DNA from: Silene conica
Lineage: Eukaryota > Streptophyta > Magnoliopsida > Caryophyllales > Caryophyllaceae
Assembly: GCA_029255685.2 (NCBI GenBank)
Contig: CM055312.2
Location: forward strand, 18,686,649-18,750,648
DNA: 64,000 bases
Direction of reading: 5' to 3'
Shown here one piece after another: positions 58,364-64,000 of the stretch; position 1 is the stretch's first letter, and every line of letters begins with the position of its first letter. The notes beneath the pieces were generated by a model. It was not told where the DNA came from. It saw only the letters and a list, made by a program, of their open reading frames with translations, and did not search any database. The translations under genes were made by a program, and so were the position numbers.

Positions 58364-59917
58364 TGATGAGTGCATTTTAAATAGACCTTTTAGGCCATAT
58401 TAGCACGCATTTCCATGCAATATTTCGTAGCGTTTTACTACAAATGTCCCCCGAATAGTCTACCTTGGTTTGTTTTGTGTTATTTGCAGATACGAGCCGG
58501 AGAAGATCATAAGCAAGCCTAAAACATGTCCCCATGCATGCATTTAGGAGAAGAGTTGAGTCGGAGCTTTTTACTACCATCTTGAGATGCGCGTAGAAAT
58601 AATGGAAGTCTATCGAGCGAAAGAAGAGCTTCACACCGCTAGTGCCTACTTTGAAGAGCCATAACTCGAGTTTTAGAAATGATAATCGAGTGATTCAAAT
58701 TGGAGATGAAAGCTTATCCTCTTAGCTTTCCAACGCCACCAAAAACACTTGATTTGACTGAGTAACGAAGAAATGGCAGCCGTTTGAAGTTCAGTGCGCA
58801 TTGCAGGAAATCTGTTCGACAGATTCAGTCGATCGACCACTTTTGGTCGATATCTAAGTTGATCGACCACTGCTATAGTCGATCGACCACTTTTGGTCGA
58901 TAGGAAAGTCGATCGACCAGTTCCCAAGTCGATCGACCAGTTTCTTTTCCGAAAGCCCAAGTTTAACCTAAGCCCATTAGGTCGTCGGATGGGAATCAGA
59001 CTATTTCGTTTTTTAAGCAGCTTTTGAGTTCTTTTTAGATTACTTTTTACTTTAATCTACACTCTCATCTTTTACTTTTTTAGCTTTACTTTAAGAAACT
59101 TGTAATCAGTAATATTTCTTTAGCATTTCCTAGCCTTCAAGAATTTTGTCTTGCCATTTACAATTCGGTAATTTAATTTGCTTTGTTCATTTATTCTCAT
59201 TTCTTTACTACTTGTTTTCCATTGTTTTATATCGCAATTTTTATTATCGCGATCATGTACTCCCTTTGCTTTATTTATTCTATCTCAATCATTCCCTCTA
59301 TCATGCGTAGCTAATCCACTAGACTAGGATATAGGTGATCCAATGATAATTTGACGATGTTCGTTTAGGTTAGATCGGTCGTTGGTGATTTATATCTGTT
59401 GTTAATTATGACATTTATTTGTGTTTAATTGGTTAAGTCGACGTAGCTGATTATTCGTATGGTAAACCCCGACCTAAGATCGAAAGCCTGGTGAGGGTTA
59501 GATCTGTCATAAACATTAGAGTGCCCTAATAAATTGCGAGAGCCCGTTAGAAGCTTTCTAGGGCGAATAGCGATCCGAGAGGACCTTTTCACTACCCCTT
59601 AGATTTCCACCTGCGACCGACTCTTGACTTAGACTTGACCGTTACTTTGTCATTGGTGAACCGACTATCCTGGTTCCTTTTCCTTCATACCTTATTTTAC
59701 ACTACTTTGCTTTACGTTTTTCCTTTCTCTCTTCCTTCACTACTTTTAGTATAGTTAAAACAAAAAAAATCAAAACCCCCAATATCTGTTTACCTTGACA
59801 AGCTTTAGTTTGGCTTTTAGAATTCATATCTGTCTCCCTGTGGATACGATCCCGACTTCCTTACTACATTAGTTAGGCCAGTTGGTTATTTTTGATAGGG
59901 CTGCGACAACCGTGTCA
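58364..59917 (+). repeat. 5' LTR of the gypsy element
   Basis: 1554 bp, starting TGATGAGTGC and ending GTGTCA. Matches 62908-64000 throughout. The preceding 5 bp are TACCA; the other target copy lies outside the window. Confidence 0.9.
58828..58937. repeat. Five GTCGATCGACC palindromic units in the 5' LTR
   Basis: GTYGATCGACC at 58828, 58859, 58878, 58908 and 58928, with intervening TTTTGGTCGATA. GTCGATCGAC is a perfect palindrome. The 3' LTR keeps all five (63371-63480), with one extra C-to-T change at the fourth. Confidence 0.92.
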
Positions 59918-59922
59918 AATTT

Positions 59923-59940
59923 TGGCGCCGTTGCCGGGGA
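59923..59940 (+). other. Primer-binding site (tRNA-Asp type)
   Basis: TGGCGCCGTTGCCGGGGA, five bases after the LTR end, is the classic Tat/Athila priming site. Confidence 0.92.
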
Positions 59941-60015
59941 GACGGTGATATTTTATTTGCTTTATTTTAGTTTGTCTTTTGTCTCAAGGAACTTCGGTTC
60001 CTTGAGGCCATTCTA

Positions 60016-60333
60016 ATGTCTTCCATCCAGTTTCCACAGGGTGAAGACGAATCATTTGGTGCTTACATAGACAGGTTCGAGGAGTGGCTGGACACGTTGA
60101 ATTATGGAACTTTGACTGCCCTCCAGATTTGCTTGTGTATCATCCGGGGTATGAATGACCCTACACGATCTTACCTCAGCTCAATAGCACATGCGCAGAT
60201 TTTTGACCGACTTCTAAGGGCTCTGAGCTGTTTTGATTATGTGCATTCGTGGGTAACCACTTGGTCAGCTGAAAAGTATCAGCCGCAACTTCGTCGCTTG
60301 CTGATGCGGCAAATGACTCGATCGAGTCTCTGA
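60016..60333 (+). pseudogene. Short gag-like reading frame of the gypsy element
   Basis: 105 codons beginning MSSIQFPQGEDESFGAYIDRF and including FEEWLDTLNYGTL and GMNDPTRSYL, which is like the start of a retroviral gag alpha-helical domain (E-S-F-x-x-Y/W-x-R-F). It then ends at a TGA with no continuing gag, nucleocapsid or pol. It is likely a truncated gag remnant; translation is doubtful. Confidence 0.6.
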
Positions 60334-60569
60334 TTACCTCCCATATCTGGTTCGGTTTGGGGAGGTCCGTGGTGCGCGCATTCTTGTAAGTTTCTGACTC
60401 ACTCTCTTTAGTTTGCATTTCTTTTCCTTTACTTTGTACAGTGAGGACATTATACGGTTTGGTTTGGGGAGGTTATGCATCCATATTTGGTCTGCATATT
60501 GTTTTTATTACATTTCTGTTATCACGTTTCATTTACATGTGCATTGTTTTATCATTTCCCTTGCATCCT

Positions 60570-61156
60570 AAAATTACCAAAAAAAAAAAAAAAAAAACTC
60601 ACGTTTACTTTTGCATACTAGATAGAGTCAGTTTGGAGTTTCTCAGTGCTGTTAAACCGTCAGAAAACTCAAACTAGGTAATTATTTCACATCTTTTAGC
60701 AAGTTCTTTGGCAATTTTCTCGAATCTCGTTTCAAAGCATGTTGGACAAGTAGATTGGATTTGATATTCTGGCAACCTACAATAACTTTCTAAGGAATTA
60801 GAGCCTACAACCGGTGACATTCATGACCGGTTCATCTAGGAAAGTGAGTAGTTACTCCTTATGAGACATGTAACATCAATTAGCATAAACATGAGTTCAG
60901 TCTTCTTTATACCTGTATGCATTCGGGTTTGCGGTTTGTTGATACATGTGGTAGAGGTTCCCTTTTATTCATTCTACCCATAAGCTTCACAAAGCCAAAT
61001 TTGCCTATTTATGTCCCATATAGCTACAATCCATGATTTTACCAACCCTAGCCGAGCTAGTAATGGTAGCCTTTTTGGAATGTGTTGTTTTACAATTTGG
61101 TTACTCTATCTTGTCATAAGAAAAATTGGTGAAAGAAAAAAAAAAGAAAAAAAAAA
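60570..61156 (+). other. Gypsy internal non-coding region
   Basis: AT-rich, with an A-run at 60581-60597. No gene is seen. Confidence 0.6.
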
Positions 61157-62172
61157 CGGATATTTTCCATGGTACCCTTGTGGTTTGCCAATTTGCCAAT
61201 GGTACCCCTCTTTTTAAGAATGTGTCTACCATATTCCTGAGATTTGTTATTTGTGTCAATGATACCCTTGTTGGGTTATGAACGTTAGATTAAAAGTAAC
61301 AAAGTTAAATTAAGGACAAATTCCGTTAAATTATGAACAAACTAAATTTTGGCGGAAAATTAGTTTTTTTAACAACTTTTTTAAAAATTGAAGTTTGCAC
61401 CAGATACCCCTGAGGTTTGCAATATTACTTTTTTTCAATTAATAACTACTCATTTTCACTCTAATGCACATTCAATACCCCTTATAATGTTGGTGATTTA
61501 AGTGTAATTACCGGTTCGTTTTTGCGTAATTAAGATTGTTTTAGATGGGTGATTTCGTAAGTAATATAAAATAAGTTCGGGAAGTACTGGGTGTAGGCTT
61601 ATTAAATTAATTACGAAATTACGGAATAGTTGTCGGACGAATAACTATGACGGGGTATAGCGGAAATTAAATTCACGCAGTGATAAGAATTTATCACGGA
61701 ATATACAAAGAATGCAATTGACATCATAACAATTCAAAAACTTACAGTGCAGACCAGTTAACATATCCTTCCAAATCACTCATAAAAAACAATCTTAATT
61801 ACGCAAAAATGAACGGTAATTACAATTAAATCACCAACATTATAAGGGGGTATTGAATGTGCATTAGAGTTAAAATGAGTAGTTGTTAATTGAAAAAAAA
61901 GTTATATTGCAAACCTCAGGGGTATCTAGTGCAAACTTCAATTTTTAAAAAAGTTGTTAAAAAACTAAATTTTCCGCCAAAATTTAGTTTGTTCATAATT
62001 TACCGGAATTTGTCCTTAATTTAACTCCGTTACTTCTAATCTAACGCCCATAACCCAAAAAAGGTATCATTGACACAAATAACAAATCTCAGTGGTATGG
62101 TAGACACATTCTTAAAAAGAGGGGTACCATGGGGAAATTGGCAAACCACAAGGGTACCATGAGAAATATCCG
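61157..62172. mobile_element. Fold-back Mutator-like element inside the gypsy element
   Basis: 1016 bp with near-symmetric arms 61157-61555 and 61773-62172. Left end CGGATATTTTCCATGGTACCC; the right end is its inverse with two changes. Arms differ by a few percent only. The central 217 bp is non-coding. Both flanks are A-rich (GAAAAAAAA), so the 8-10 bp duplication is plausible but cannot be proved. Arm length is 399-400 bp, like the fold-back MULE at 246-1841. Confidence 0.85.
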
Positions 62173-62907
62173 GAAAAAAAAGAACATCAGAAAAAAAAAT
62201 TCAAAAAAAGGGTAGTATGATGAAGAAAAAGAAAGAAGAAAAATTCATGTGTGAAAAGTTGAAGAAGTCGATTGACAATTTTTCTACTCCCATTTTTTGT
62301 ATATTGTATCTTATAGGGGGCTGATAAGTTTTTGAGGTAGTGAGAGTTGGATGCACCCAATCTACATTGTTGTGTATTGATGTATTGAGTATGAAGTTGA
62401 GAGAGATATATAATTTGGTTCTCATGGTTACTAGCTTGGCTTTTAACTCCAGTTTTTCCCAAATTCATTTTCATCAACTTCTTACCCATAGCCTCACATA
62501 TCCCATAACTATCCTCGGCATGTGTCATGATCATTAAAGTGTGGGAATGCATACGTACGGTTGTAGAGACTCTATTCATGTTAGATTGCAAGCATATTCT
62601 TATAGGTCGTAGTTAGGTAAGTGATCTCGATTTTTCCTATCTTGCACTATATATTACCTTGTGTCTGTTTGAGCGATTGAGCGGCCCGTGAGAGTCCAGT
62701 TTAGATAATCTTGCAAAGTCCAAAGTCCAACCACTTTATGAAGCATGTTTAGATTCGTTTGCCTTAGGATTTGACAATTAGAGATGATTCACTTGCTTTA
62801 GATGTTGACTCGACGGATTACTTGTTCGTGTTTAACTCCTATCTTTTTATTCTTTGTTTGTTACACTTTTTGCTTGGGGACAAGCAAAGGTTCGGTTTGG
62901 GGAAGTT
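62173..62907 (+). other. Gypsy 3' internal region with polypurine tract
   Basis: Non-coding. TTGCTTGGGGACAAGCAAAGG (62870-62890) is a small hairpin followed by GGTTTGGGGAAG just before the 3' LTR, as typical for Tat/Athila. Confidence 0.75.
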
Positions 62908-64000
62908 TGATGCGTGCATTTTATATAGACCTTTTAGGCCATATTAGCACGCATTTCCATGCTTATTTCGTAGCGTTTTACTATAAATGTCCCCCGAATA
63001 GTCTACTTTGGTTTGTTTTGTGTTATTTGCAGATACGAGCCGGAGAAGATCATAATCAAGCCTAAAACATGTCCCCATGCATGCATTTAGGAGAATAGTT
63101 GAGTCGGAGCTTGTTACTACCATCTTGAGATGCGCGTAGAAGTAATGGAAGTCTATCGAGCGAAAGAAGAGCTTCACACCGCTAGTGCCTACTTTGAAGA
63201 GCCATAACTAGAGTTCTAGAAATTATAATCGAGTGATTCAAATTGGAGATAAAATCTTATCCTCTTAGCTTTCCAACGCCACCAAAAACGCTTGATTTGA
63301 CTGAGTAACGAAGAAATGGCAGCCGTTTGAAGTTCAGTGCGCATTGCAGGAAATCTGTTCGACAGATTCAGTCGATCGACCACTTTTGGTCGATATCTAA
63401 GTTGATCGACCACTGCTATAGTCGATCGACCACTTTTGGTCGATAGGAAAGTTGATCGACCAGTTCCCAAGTCGATCGACCAGTTTCTTTTCCGAAAGCC
63501 CAAGTTTAACCTAAGCCCATTAGGTCGTCGGATGGGAATCAGACTATTTCGTTTTTTAAGCAGCTTTTGAGTTCTTTTTAGATTACTTTTTACTTTAATC
63601 TACACTCTCATCTTTTACTTTTTTAGCTTTACTTTAAGAAACTTGTAATCAGTAATATTTTTTTAGCATTTCCTAGCCTTCAAGAATTCTGTCTTGCCAC
63701 TTACAATTCGGTAATTTAATTTGCTTTGTTCATTTTATTCTCATTTCTTTACTACTTGTTTTCCATTGTTTTATATCGCAATTTTCATTATCGCGATCAT
63801 GTACTCCCTTTCCTTTATTTATTCTATCTCAATCATTCCCCTATCATGCGTAGCTAATCCACTAGACTAGGAAATAGGTGATCCAATGATAATTTGACGA
63901 TGTTCGTTTAGGTTAGATCGGTCGTTGGTGATTTATCTCTGTTGTTAATTATGACATTTATTTGTGTTTAATTGGTTAAGTCGACGTAGCTGATTATTCG
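62908..64000 (+). repeat. 3' LTR of the gypsy element (truncated by the window edge)
   Basis: 1093 bp of an expected 1.55 kb, starting TGATGCGTGC. It matches 58364-59460 with few differences (for example a 2-bp gap near 62962). Reading frames in both LTRs are not genes. Confidence 0.92.

Larger units (their letters stand above)
58364..64000 (+). mobile_element. Tat/Athila-like Ty3-gypsy element without pol, 3' end beyond the window
   Basis: 5' LTR 58364-59917. The primer site TGGCGCCGTTGCCGGGGA (59923-59940) is complementary to tRNA-Asp, as usual for Tat/Athila. The internal region is only 3 kb, and the 3' LTR begins at 62908 after the tract GGTTCGGTTTGGGGAAG (62889-62905). No protease, RT or integrase is present. 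The only gag-like frame is at 60016-60333, and an inverted-repeat element sits at 61157-62172. The LTRs differ at only a few percent by eye, so the insertion is recent and must have used enzymes from another element. Confidence 0.9.

Noticed and set aside
58673..63503. Identical 95-codon minus-strand frames at 58673-58960 and 63216-63503
   Set aside because: They are the two LTR copies of the gypsy element; similarity to each other is not evidence of a gene.

Overview
The window is a plant nuclear sequence, very probably from a eudicot. It has intron-rich genes with GT/AG junctions, Stowaway, hAT and Mutator-like elements, Ty1-copia and Ty3-gypsy retrotransposons, and AT-rich intergenic DNA. 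The species cannot be fixed from sequence alone; nothing bacterial, organellar or viral is seen. Two intact host genes are supported. One is a PNET2/NEMP-type nuclear-envelope membrane protein (13114-17563, + strand, 10 coding exons, 503 aa). The other is a cationic amino acid transporter of the CAT2/3/4 type (44845-51711, + strand, 14 coding exons, 623 aa). Every exon junction proposed for both keeps the reading frame. Almost everything else is mobile DNA or its debris.

Layout. 237-1850: fold-back Mutator-like element with 9-bp target duplications. 2375-9011: a GTTCAG minisatellite, a long trinucleotide array and a decayed non-LTR retrotransposon. Its C-terminus looks like a zinc knuckle plus restriction-like endonuclease, and a copia remnant (5805-6867) splits its reverse transcriptase. 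10275-12095: broken plant-mobile-domain gene and a hairpin-forming tandem array. 13114-17563: PNET2-like gene with an hAT MITE in its last intron. 17941-19925: MITE and a LINE 3' fragment. 20707-39842: a stack of nested insertions. Copia B holds a Mutator-like element and copia A (23992-36824); A holds an LTR-derived composite C (25585-30162); C holds an hAT element D (26537-27458). Each boundary has a matching target duplication. 39944-43262: Stowaway MITE and an unidentified retroelement-like unit split by a solo LTR. 44130-44515: GACGG-type MITEs. 44845-51711: CAT gene, with a SINE-like and a Stowaway-like insertion in intron 8. 52091-58363: retroelement debris, a Stowaway MITE, a frameshifted TPR pseudogene and two repeat arrays. 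58364-64000: a young, short, pol-less Tat/Athila-like gypsy element with a fold-back element inside; its 3' LTR runs off the window.

The two genes are not a functional unit: one acts at the nuclear envelope, the other transports amino acids across a membrane. The main biological story is the repeated nesting of elements, which gives a relative order of insertion. The likely RLE-type non-LTR element and the inverted-LTR composite C are the least conventional items.
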